A DNA stretch of 20,288 nucleotides from Candidatus Dadabacteria bacterium (GTDB lineage Bacteria > J088): positions 1 to 20,288 of the forward strand of contig RFIY01000071.1 in the NCBI GenBank assembly GCA_003695505.1, written 5' to 3'. Shown here piece by piece: positions 6,591-13,897 of this stretch. Every line of letters begins with the position of its first letter. Position 1 is the first letter of the stretch. Under the pieces are notes generated by a model, which saw only the letters and a list, made by a program, of their open reading frames with translations, was not told the origin of the DNA and searched no databases. A program made the translations under genes and the position numbers.

Positions 6591-7781
6591 TCAGTAACTT
6601 CGCGGCATGCCAAGGACGTGTTCGGCGATGTAGTTGAGGATCATTTCCTTGCTGATCGGCGCCGTGCGCACCAGGCGCGTATTGACCCACGCCTGGATCA
6701 GCCCGTAGTCGCGGTCGAAGCCGTTGCCGCCGTGGGTCTGGATCGCGCGGTCGCAGGCCTTGATCGAGATCTCGCCGACGAGCATCTTGGCCATGTTCGC
6801 GTACGGTGCGATGTCATTGGGATTCTTGCCTTCGTCAAACATCGCCGCCGCGCGATAGACGAGCATGCGCGCCGCTTCACTTTCGGCCTTGATCTCGGCC
6901 AGCGGATGCTGGATCGCCTGGTAGGCGCCGATCGGCTTGTCGCCGAAGACGACCCGCTCATTGGCATAATCCACGGCCTTCTTGAGCATCAGGTCGATGC
7001 CGCCCAGTCCAATCGCCGCGGCGAGCGTCCGCTCGGCGTTGAGGACGTTGAACATCGGCAGGATGCCGGCGTGTTCGGCGCCAACCAGATCTTCGGCCGG
7101 CACCTCGACGTTGTCGAAAAACAGCGTCCACTGCCGCAGGCCTTCGATGCCCTCGGTATTGAGTTCCTGCATCTCGAACCCGGGCGACTTCGGATCGACG
7201 ATCAGCACGTTGAACCCGCCGACCTTCGGCAGCCCCTTGGCCTTGAGTTCTTCGTAGGTCATCGAACGGGCGATCACCAGGACACGGTCCGCGACATCGA
7301 CGCCGGTGATGAACGTCTTTTGGCCGTTGAGGATGAACTTGTCGCCCTCGCGACGCGCAATCGTCTTCATCCGGAAGGCATTGGAACCGGCGTCCGGTTC
7401 GGTGATCGCAAACGCCCAGATCTCTTCGCCCGAAGCAATCCTGGGCAGATAACGCTGCTTGAGCTCATCGGGACCACCGCGCAGCACACAGAGGGCGTCC
7501 ATCGCCGTCAGCATCATCATCGCGCTGGTCAGACCGTAGCGACCGAGCGTTTCGAGGATCAGCGCCTGCGCGAACAGTCCCATCCCGGAGCCGCCGTATT
7601 CTTCCGGAATCAGCGCGCCGATGAAGCCCTGGTCCGCGAACTCCTGCCAGAAGTCGCGCGGGAACACGCCTTCCTTGAGGGTGCGCTCGCGGATTTCCTC
7701 GCCCTTGTCCTGCCATTTCTGGCCGAACTTGTCGACGGCTTCGATGAGCATGCGTTGTTCTTCGGTGAAATTGAAATCCAT
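6591..7781 (-). CDS. Acyl-CoA dehydrogenase (FAD-dependent)
   Basis: Acyl-CoA dehydrogenases use FAD to oxidise the alpha-beta bond of an acyl-CoA in beta-oxidation or amino-acid breakdown. The 396-residue protein is full length. It has the N-terminal helical domain, the flavin/substrate motif AFAITEPDAGSN (123-134), the FILNGQKTFITG strand (149-160) and the C-terminal helical domain with QTHGGNGF (348-355). The usual late catalytic Glu in a 'YEGT' context is replaced by RTAPISKEMI (372-381). A Glu instead appears at 250 in NAER, where isovaleryl- and long-chain acyl-CoA dehydrogenases place theirs, so it probably remains active. The substrate cannot be fixed. The ATG at 7781 has GGGAG nine bases upstream. 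It has its own promoter and operator, which suggests control by a fatty-acid or acyl-CoA repressor. Confidence 0.92.
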   Translation of the reverse strand: MDFNFTEEQRMLIEAVDKFGQKWQDKGEEIRERTLKEGVFPRDFWQEFADQGFIGALIPEEYGGSGMGLFAQALILETLGRYGLTSAMMMLTAMDALCVLRGGPDELKQRYLPRIASGEEIWAFAITEPDAGSNAFRMKTIARREGDKFILNGQKTFITGVDVADRVLVIARSMTYEELKAKGLPKVGGFNVLIVDPKSPGFEMQELNTEGIEGLRQWTLFFDNVEVPAEDLVGAEHAGILPMFNVLNAERTLAAAIGLGGIDLMLKKAVDYANERVVFGDKPIGAYQAIQHPLAEIKAESEAARMLVYRAAAMFDEGKNPNDIAPYANMAKMLVGEISIKACDRAIQTHGGNGFDRDYGLIQAWVNTRLVRTAPISKEMILNYIAEHVLGMPRSY

Positions 7782-7803
7782 GATCTGACGCTCCCGGCAG
7801 AAC

Positions 7804-7825
7804 TAATTGAGTGACGACTCACTTA
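7804..7825. promoter_or_regulatory. Near-palindromic operator at the acyl-CoA dehydrogenase promoter
   Basis: This 22-bp site has 9-base half-sites that match at eight positions around a GACG centre. The core is TGAGT-N4-ACTCA at 7808-7821, extended by TAA and TTA on the outside. It begins next to the -10 box and covers the expected transcription start. That placement and size suit a dimeric repressor, such as the TetR-family regulators that commonly control acyl-CoA dehydrogenase genes. The regulator itself is not in the window. Confidence 0.65.
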
Positions 7826-7853
7826 AGTGTAGCAAACTCGACTGAGGTGTCAA
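7826..7853 (-). promoter_or_regulatory. Sigma-70 promoter of the acyl-CoA dehydrogenase gene
   Basis: On the minus strand a perfect TTGACA (7853-7848) is followed after 16 bases by TACACT (7831-7826), preceded by TG as in an extended -10 promoter. The TGA inside the -35 box is also the stop codon of mfd. Transcription should begin near 7819, giving a leader of about 38 bases before the ATG at 7781. Confidence 0.7.
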
Positions 7854-10800
7854 TTTCGAACCGGTCGACCGTCCCGCGTCAAACGTTCCAGCCACTCCCG
7901 CACAGCCTCGATCCGCTCCTCTGGAGCGCCGTCGATCGCGATGCGCAATCCGTCCGGCCGTAACTCCAGCCGCTCGTCCGCGGCAGCGATCGCTGCCAGC
8001 GCCGCCGGTTGCAACGGCGTCGACGCGTCAATGTGCAGCACTGCGGCAGTGGGCTGTATCGTCAGCTTGGAGATACAGAGGTCACGCAGTCGCGGCCGCA
8101 ACGACATGGCGCGGATATAAAGGCGATCCTGCGCCGCCGGCGCGCCGAACCGATCGACCAGTTCACGCTCGACCTGCAGGACATCGGCAGTCGTTCGCGC
8201 GCGTGCGAACTGCTGGTAGGCGCGCAGTCGAGCCTCGACTTCCGGCAGCCACGCCTCGGACAAGGTCAGCGAAAAATCTGCGTGGATATCTGGTTCGATC
8301 ACGGGTTCCGCGTCAATCCCCTGGGCCTCATGCAGCGCCTCGTCAAGCAGACGCAGCATCATCTGCATGCCGATCGCGGCAATGTGTCCAGCCTGTTTCT
8401 TGCCGAGCATTTCTCCGGCGCCACGAATTTCGAGATCACGCATTGCGATCTGGAATCCGGCACCGAGGTTCGAGAAGCTACGGAGGACGTCGAGCCGCTG
8501 GCGCGCCTGCTCAGAGAGCTGCGTGTCTCCGGGATAGAGCAGATAGGCATAGGCGCGTCGATCGGACCGCCCGACCCTGCCACGCAACTGGTACAAATCG
8601 GCCAGCCCGTGCATATGCGCGTCATGCACGATCAGTGTGTTGGCACGAGGGAAGTCGATACCGCTTTCGATAATCGTGGTCGCAACCAGTACGTCGAGTT
8701 CGTGGGCGCCAAATGCCTGAAAGACGTCCTCGACCGCTCGCGGACGCATTTTGCCGTGCGCCACGCCGATGCGCAGATCCGGCACGAGTTCACTTAGCTG
8801 GCTGGCGATGCCTTCCAGCGCGTCGATCTCATTGAGCAGGTAAAATGCCTGCCCACCGCGAAGCCGCTCACGCACCAGCGCTTCACGCACGGTATCCGCG
8901 TCCCAGGGCTGCACCCGCGTCTCGACGCCGAGTCGCCCGGGCGGAGGCGTCGCGATCACGCTCATCGCACGGAATCCGCCAATGTGCAGTTGCAACGTTC
9001 GCGGGATCGGTGTCGCGGACATGGCCAGCACATCAACGTCACGCCGAAGCGCCTTGAAGGCCTCCTTGTGTTTGACCCCGAACCGATGTTCTTCGTCGAT
9101 GATCAGCAGACCGAGCCGCGCGAACCGGACATCATGTTGCAACAGACGATGGGTCCCGATCACGATGTCGATCTTTCCGTCCGCAACATCCTGCAGGATC
9201 CGCCGTTGCTGCGCCGCCCCAACGAATCGGCTCAGCACCGCGACCCGGATCGGCAGATGTTTGAGGCGGTCGTGAAATGTGCGTCCGTGCTGCGCCGCGA
9301 GAACGGTCGTCGGCACGAGGACCGCGACCTGATAACCATTTTCGGCGAACCTCACGGCAGTCCGCAATGCGATTTCGGTCTTGCCATACCCGACATCGCC
9401 GACAACCAGCCGGTCCATCGGGTGCGGCGCGGCAAGGTCTCCTTCGATATCGGCAAGCGCGGCCTGTTGCCCCGACGTTTCGTCCCATGGGAAGCCGGCC
9501 TCGACCGCAGCCGACAATTCACCTGGCGGCGGGAGGGGGTCACGTCGCGCGCGTTCTCTTGCGGCGTAGATGTCCAGCAGCTCACCAGCAAAGCGCAGCA
9601 GATCTTCTCGCACTTTCGCCTTGCGCCGCTGCCAGGCCTCGCCGCCGAGGCGATCCATGCGCGGTTCTTCCTCACCTGCCCCCCTGTACAGCGACACATA
9701 GGCAAGCTGGGCCACCGGCACGAGCAGGCGATCTCCGCCCGCGTACTCCAGCCGCACGACGTCAACGGTGCGCTCGTCGACCGTGACGCGATGCAGATCG
9801 ATGAAGCGGCCAATGCCGTACAACTCGTGCACGACGTAATCACCGGGATGCAGCTCGCTGACATCGAGGCGGGCGTCGCGAGCCCGTTCCTGCTGGCGAT
9901 GGCGGCGCACGAAGGCCGCGACGTCGATGACGCGCAGTTGCTCGTCGGGCAGTTCCCAGTGGCCGCGCACACGGTGCGGAATGTAACGTGCGACACGAGG
10001 CTCGTCGGTGGCCTCGTCCGCGCAGGCCCAGCCTGCCTGCCTGAGCAGCTCATCCGCGACAGCGCGGTCGCCTGGGCGTCCGGTCACCCAGATGCGCAGC
10101 CGGTGATTTGCTTCCGGCAACAACGACCGCAGGCGCTCGACGGGATCCCGGCTTCCCGACGGCATCATCGACGTTGCCCGCAGGCGCCAGCGACGCACGG
10201 TTTCTGGCTCGCCGATCTGCGACATGTCGAACTCATCCGATTGCCATCCAGGCAACGGCCAGCCTTCCTGCACGAGCCGCCGCCGCTCCGACACCGTTTC
10301 CTGCCGGGCACGGTTGAATACGTCGCGGGCAGCGTCTGCCCCGATGGCGAAATCGATGCGGGGGGGCAGCGACACGATCTCCCCGGCCAGCGTCCACCAC
10401 AGCGGCAGCGCGGGCACCGATTCGCCTGCCGAACGCACGGCACCAAGGAGGCGCTCTGTCAGCTCGGTGCTCGCGCCACTGTTGCGGATTCGATTGCGAA
10501 TGCGCCGTTCGAGAGCGTCCGGATCGTCCCATGGCGCCACCCGCACCGACGCATACCCCAGTCGGACATGTTCGACCGGACGCGCCGTCATCTGACTGAC
10601 CGGATCAAACACGCGCATCGTTTCGATCAGATTATCGAAGCGATCGATCCGCACCGGCCGCTCCTCGAGCGGCGACCAGACGTCGATGATCTCGCCACGG
10701 ACCGCGAACTCACCCGGGCTGCTGACCTCGGGGACATTCAGATAGCCGCGCTCGACGAGCAGGTCCGGGCCGAGTTCATCATCGACCGTGAGCGAGATCG

Positions 10801-11143
10801 TCGCCGGACCAGGAAATCGCACCAGCGGCACCAGCGGCGCCGCAGCCTCGAGAAGCAACACATCATGCTGTTCGCGCGACAGCTGTTCGGCAACGACGGC
10901 CCGGCGGGCAACGATACGCGGATCCGGCATTGCGTGATCATACAGTCCGACATCCCAGCCTGGAAGCGCCTCGATACGTCGGTCGGGGCGCACGGCGCGC
11001 AGCATGTCAAGAGCATCGGCCAGTGCCTCGGCGTCGGGAACGAGGATCGTCACCGGCCCGGTCCAGCGGTCGAGTTCTCGTACGGCCGCAAGCGGCCAGA
11101 GCGGGCGCGGCAGAACGTGTACGCCACTTTGCTCATCGACCAC
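7850..11143 (-). CDS. mfd: Transcription-repair coupling factor Mfd
   Basis: Mfd binds RNA polymerase stalled at DNA damage, pushes it off with an ATP-driven translocase and recruits UvrA. The 1097-residue protein has an N-terminal UvrB-like region (for example SSPGEFAVRGEIIDVW, then PVRIDRF). The RNA-polymerase-interacting domain begins near residue 430 (HPGDYVVHELYGIGRF). The RecG-like translocase has Walker A GDVGYGKTE near 580, DEEHRFG near 680, SATPIPRTL near 710, TTIIESGIDFP and QLRGRVGRS near 855. The C-terminal domain that masks UvrA binding follows. The start is a GTG at 11143, with GGAG six bases upstream, and it lies inside the last codons of queE. The N-terminus appears some 20 residues shorter than in enterobacterial Mfd (about 1148 in total), probably natural variation. 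Confidence 0.96.
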   Translation of the reverse strand: MVDEQSGVHVLPRPLWPLAAVRELDRWTGPVTILVPDAEALADALDMLRAVRPDRRIEALPGWDVGLYDHAMPDPRIVARRAVVAEQLSREQHDVLLLEAAAPLVPLVRFPGPATISLTVDDELGPDLLVERGYLNVPEVSSPGEFAVRGEIIDVWSPLEERPVRIDRFDNLIETMRVFDPVSQMTARPVEHVRLGYASVRVAPWDDPDALERRIRNRIRNSGASTELTERLLGAVRSAGESVPALPLWWTLAGEIVSLPPRIDFAIGADAARDVFNRARQETVSERRRLVQEGWPLPGWQSDEFDMSQIGEPETVRRWRLRATSMMPSGSRDPVERLRSLLPEANHRLRIWVTGRPGDRAVADELLRQAGWACADEATDEPRVARYIPHRVRGHWELPDEQLRVIDVAAFVRRHRQQERARDARLDVSELHPGDYVVHELYGIGRFIDLHRVTVDERTVDVVRLEYAGGDRLLVPVAQLAYVSLYRGAGEEEPRMDRLGGEAWQRRKAKVREDLLRFAGELLDIYAARERARRDPLPPPGELSAAVEAGFPWDETSGQQAALADIEGDLAAPHPMDRLVVGDVGYGKTEIALRTAVRFAENGYQVAVLVPTTVLAAQHGRTFHDRLKHLPIRVAVLSRFVGAAQQRRILQDVADGKIDIVIGTHRLLQHDVRFARLGLLIIDEEHRFGVKHKEAFKALRRDVDVLAMSATPIPRTLQLHIGGFRAMSVIATPPPGRLGVETRVQPWDADTVREALVRERLRGGQAFYLLNEIDALEGIASQLSELVPDLRIGVAHGKMRPRAVEDVFQAFGAHELDVLVATTIIESGIDFPRANTLIVHDAHMHGLADLYQLRGRVGRSDRRAYAYLLYPGDTQLSEQARQRLDVLRSFSNLGAGFQIAMRDLEIRGAGEMLGKKQAGHIAAIGMQMMLRLLDEALHEAQGIDAEPVIEPDIHADFSLTLSEAWLPEVEARLRAYQQFARARTTADVLQVERELVDRFGAPAAQDRLYIRAMSLRPRLRDLCISKLTIQPTAAVLHIDASTPLQPAALAAIAAADERLELRPDGLRIAIDGAPEERIEAVREWLERLTRDGRPVRN

Positions 11144-11780
11144 GATCGACTCCAGGCCAAAGCACCTTGTGAAGCTGGAGATTCAGACGAAACGGCAGCC
11201 CTGAATCGATCAGCCAGTCCGCGAGCTCGGCGGCCTGAAGCATGGGCTCGGCGGCCGAAACGAGCCAGGTGACGCCTGACAACCGCTCGTGCTCCCGACG
11301 CCAGGTCTCGCAAAGCCATTCCCAGTCGGCGCGATTGCAGCAAACAGCCTTCAGTTCATCACCCGCTTGCAGCTCGTCCAGATTTTCGGCCAGCCAGGCC
11401 TGATACGCACCGCTCGATGGCGTCTTCAGATCGAGTACGACCTTCGATGGACGCGGTACCCCGGCGATCGAACGAACGCCGCTGGTTTCGACACTGACCA
11501 GATAACCGTCGTCAATGAGCCTTGCGATCAGGTCGTGGCTCGCCTGTTGCGCCAACGGCTCGCCGCCCGTCACGCAAACGCGCCGGCAGCCGCGGCTCTG
11601 CACATCCCGCAGCACGTCGTCCAGTTCGCGCCGAACACCACCGGAGAACGCCCATTCGGTATCGCAATAGACGCAGCGTACCGGGCAACCCGTCAGGCGA
11701 ACGAATGTGGTCACCTGGCCGCTGTCGGTACTTTCCCCCTGGATCGACGTAAAGATTTCGCTGATCTGCAGCGCAGACAA
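11133..11780 (-). CDS. queE: 7-carboxy-7-deazaguanine synthase QueE (radical SAM)
   Basis: QueE rearranges 6-carboxytetrahydropterin to 7-carboxy-7-deazaguanine, the substrate of QueC, using an iron-sulfur cluster and S-adenosylmethionine. The protein shows EIFTSIQGES at its N-terminus, the cluster motif CPVRCVYCDTEWAF (C-x3-C-x2-C), VCVTGGEPLAQ for SAM binding, VSVETSG, VVLDLKTPSSG and the family-typical ending LNLQLHKVLW. I chose the TTG at 11780 because AGGAG lies eight bases upstream and the protein then begins just before the conserved strand. A GTG at 11804 would add eight residues but has no visible ribosome site. The gene overlaps the mfd start by 11 bases, so the two are likely cotranscribed. 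QueC and a QueD-like gene are at the other end of the window. Confidence 0.94.
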   Translation of the reverse strand: MSALQISEIFTSIQGESTDSGQVTTFVRLTGCPVRCVYCDTEWAFSGGVRRELDDVLRDVQSRGCRRVCVTGGEPLAQQASHDLIARLIDDGYLVSVETSGVRSIAGVPRPSKVVLDLKTPSSGAYQAWLAENLDELQAGDELKAVCCNRADWEWLCETWRREHERLSGVTWLVSAAEPMLQAAELADWLIDSGLPFRLNLQLHKVLWPGVDRGR

Positions 11781-11804
11781 GGGTATAACTCCTGCTTCGG
11801 GCAC

Positions 11805-11927
11805 AAGAATGCGCGAATTGCCCGGTAGATCCGCGCAATTCGTGCATCAACATCATGGTTCGCATGTCAGCATAACAGCCGGACGGCTGAACATGCCGCA
11901 CGTTCCTGTCCCGAATGCGCCGCCGGC
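11805..11927. other. Gap between cheB and queE with two inverted repeats and a weak promoter
   Basis: No gene is seen. An inverted repeat, CGAATTG (11814-11820) with CAATTCG (11836-11842), spans 15 bases in what would be the queE leader. A near-palindrome, CAGCCG-GA-CGGCTG (11876-11889), lies just after cheB and is followed by TTAT on the minus strand, so it may be a weak end signal for the che operon. An extended -10-like element, TG-T-TATGCT (11877-11869, minus strand), could start queE transcription, but no -35 box is evident. Confidence 0.35.
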
Positions 11928-13028
11928 TCAGCTTCCGGAGCGATCGACAGTCAACCCGGCCATAACCCTGGATGCCCACTCGCCCAGCTCGTCCGGAGGC
12001 GCTTCGAAGGCGACTTCTACGCGATTGGCCACCGCCCTCGGCATCCCGTGAATCACGCAGGAATCAGCATCCTGTACGGCAATATCACCGCCGGAGGAAA
12101 CGAATTGCACGGCGCCTTCCGCACCGTCGGCGCCCATGCCGGTCAGCACGACGGCAAGCCGTGGCACGTCCAGAACGGCGGCGCGCGTCAGCGTGTGATC
12201 CAGGCTCGGCCGGTGTTTTTCGTCCGCATCCCCCTCACGCAGAAACATGCGCAAGACGCCATCCTCCACGGCAAAATCGGCCTCCATCCCCGACGGCACG
12301 ACATAGGCGTGCGCCGGCAACAGGACTTCGCCATCGACAGCCTCGGACACAATGATCGGCGCCATCTGATTGAGACGGCGCGCGAATCCCTCACTGAACC
12401 CGGGTGGCATGTGCTGCACGATCACGATTGCCGCCGGAAAGGATGGAGAAAACGCATTCAGAAAGCGCCGCACGGCCGGCGGTCCGCCCGTACTGGCTCC
12501 GACGATGAGCAGTCCACGCGCCGTCCGGGCGGGTGGTGCGGGTGCGGACTGCGGCGGATTGACCCTTGCCGGGGGAATCGCAGAGGATTCCGCGGTCGCC
12601 TGCCCCATGGCCAGGCGAATCTTTGCAAGCAGGTCCTGCCCAAGATTGATGAAATCGACGCGATTTCGGACACGGGTCTTGTCGACAAAATCGAAGGCCC
12701 CCTCTTCGAGCGCCTGAAACGTCTCTTCGGCGCCTTCCCGTGTAAAGCTGGACACCATGATGATTCGTGTCGGCAACTCGTCGCGCAGCACGCGCAGGAC
12801 ATCGAGGCCACCGAGCTTCGGCATCTGCAGATCGAGCGTCATCACATCCGGCTTGAGTCGTCTGGCCGCATCGATCGCAGCCATGCCGTCACGCGCCTCG
12901 CCAACGATTTCGACATCGTCCGCGGCACGCAACACACGGATCAAGGCGCGACGCACGAATGTGCTGTCGTCAACGATGAGTACGCGAATCTTGCCGCCTG
13001 TCGGCTCTTCTGTATGTCGATCATTCAC
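11928..13028 (-). CDS. cheB: Chemotaxis response regulator protein-glutamate methylesterase CheB
   Basis: CheB removes methyl groups from chemoreceptors after being phosphorylated by CheA, which provides adaptation. The 366-residue protein has an N-terminal receiver domain with acidic pocket Asp20-Asp21, phospho-acceptor Asp66 in TLDLQMP and Lys117 in FVDKTR. A proline- and alanine-rich linker follows (about 144-170). The C-terminal methylesterase domain has the catalytic triad Ser179 (GASTGG), His206 (VQHMPPG) and Asp301 (GMGADG). All key residues are present. The start is a GTG at 13028, eight bases after the cheR stop, with only a weak AGGTA ribosome site, which suggests translation is helped by coupling to cheR. 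It is the last gene of the chemosensory operon. Confidence 0.96.
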   Translation of the reverse strand: MNDRHTEEPTGGKIRVLIVDDSTFVRRALIRVLRAADDVEIVGEARDGMAAIDAARRLKPDVMTLDLQMPKLGGLDVLRVLRDELPTRIIMVSSFTREGAEETFQALEEGAFDFVDKTRVRNRVDFINLGQDLLAKIRLAMGQATAESSAIPPARVNPPQSAPAPPARTARGLLIVGASTGGPPAVRRFLNAFSPSFPAAIVIVQHMPPGFSEGFARRLNQMAPIIVSEAVDGEVLLPAHAYVVPSGMEADFAVEDGVLRMFLREGDADEKHRPSLDHTLTRAAVLDVPRLAVVLTGMGADGAEGAVQFVSSGGDIAVQDADSCVIHGMPRAVANRVEVAFEAPPDELGEWASRVMAGLTVDRSGS

Positions 13029-13036
13029 TACGGTAC

Positions 13037-13897
13037 CTATCCGGCCAGCTTCTGGTAAATCACGACGCCGTTTTCGCGGTGCGGATCAAACAGAAACGGA
13101 ACGTTGGCGAGGCTCTCGGAGACACCGGTCACGAGGACGCCATCATCACGCAACAGTCCGTGCAGGTGCTTGACCACCTGTTGCACCGTGTCCTGGTCGA
13201 AATAGATCAGCACGTTACGAATCATCACCGCATCGAACGGATGGGGAAAACGCAGCGTCGCGGCATCGACCAGGTTGGCCCAGCGAAAATCGAGGTGTTG
13301 ATGTATGGACGGTTTCAGCTTGCGCTGATCGCCGCTCGGCACGAAGAAGCGGACCATACGTTCTGGATCCGTGTTGCGAAACGATTTGCTGCGATAAACA
13401 CCGGCCCGTGCTGTTTCAACCATCTGTACGTCGATATCGACACCAAACAGCTCGAATTCATCCAGATCGAGGCCGCGTTCGCGGATCAGGATCGCCAGTG
13501 TGCTCAGTTCCTCGCCACTCGATGCACCGGCGCTGAGTACACGGAATCGTCGACGCCGCGCCCGCCGCGACGCCGCACGCTCGACGATTGCGGCCAGCGT
13601 CGCCTCCTCGCGGAAAAAGAAGGTTTCGTTGTTCGTCAACGCAGATACGAGCTGCAGGAACTCGGCGTCTCGATCCGGCCCAAAGTGAAGATAACGATAG
13701 TAGGCTTCAGGCGAGGGCATGCCGCGCGCCTGCACCCGCGTCATGATCCGATTCTCGAAGATGCGCCTTCGGCTCAACGCATAGTTGAGTCCTGTCCGCT
13801 GCCGCACATATTCGCGGAACAGGACGAAAAGCCCATCGTCAAACTGGCCGGCGCCGCCACCGGATGCACCTGTTCGTCGCAGTTGAGATGCGATCAT
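13037..13897 (-). CDS. cheR: Chemotaxis protein methyltransferase CheR
   Basis: CheR methylates glutamates on chemoreceptors using S-adenosylmethionine. The 286-residue protein has the N-terminal helical CheR domain (FREYVRQRTGLNY at 27-39, and TNNETFFFRE at 88-97). The methyltransferase domain follows, with motif I LSAGASSGEELSTLAI (121-136), the acidic loop FGVDID (151-156) and MIRNVLIYFD. The usual 'AGCSTGEE' reads AGASSGEE, a mild change. No TPR or other added domain is present. Its start shares one base with the stop of the upstream HEAT-repeat gene (TGATG), so translation is coupled. The receptor in this operon lacks the C-terminal CheR-docking pentapeptide, so methylation should proceed without tethering. 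Confidence 0.95.
   Translation of the reverse strand: MIASQLRRTGASGGGAGQFDDGLFVLFREYVRQRTGLNYALSRRRIFENRIMTRVQARGMPSPEAYYRYLHFGPDRDAEFLQLVSALTNNETFFFREEATLAAIVERAASRRARRRRFRVLSAGASSGEELSTLAILIRERGLDLDEFELFGVDIDVQMVETARAGVYRSKSFRNTDPERMVRFFVPSGDQRKLKPSIHQHLDFRWANLVDAATLRFPHPFDAVMIRNVLIYFDQDTVQQVVKHLHGLLRDDGVLVTGVSESLANVPFLFDPHRENGVVIYQKLAG

Noticed and set aside
6000-7814. 604-codon plus-strand open frame opposite the acyl-CoA dehydrogenase and aroB start
   Set aside because: It is an antisense shadow spanning two unrelated genes and a promoter, with no recognisable domain.
8984-11272. 762-codon plus-strand open frame opposite mfd
   Set aside because: It is antisense to a complete, well-conserved mfd. 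High GC content removes stop codons on the opposite strand, and the translation resembles no family.
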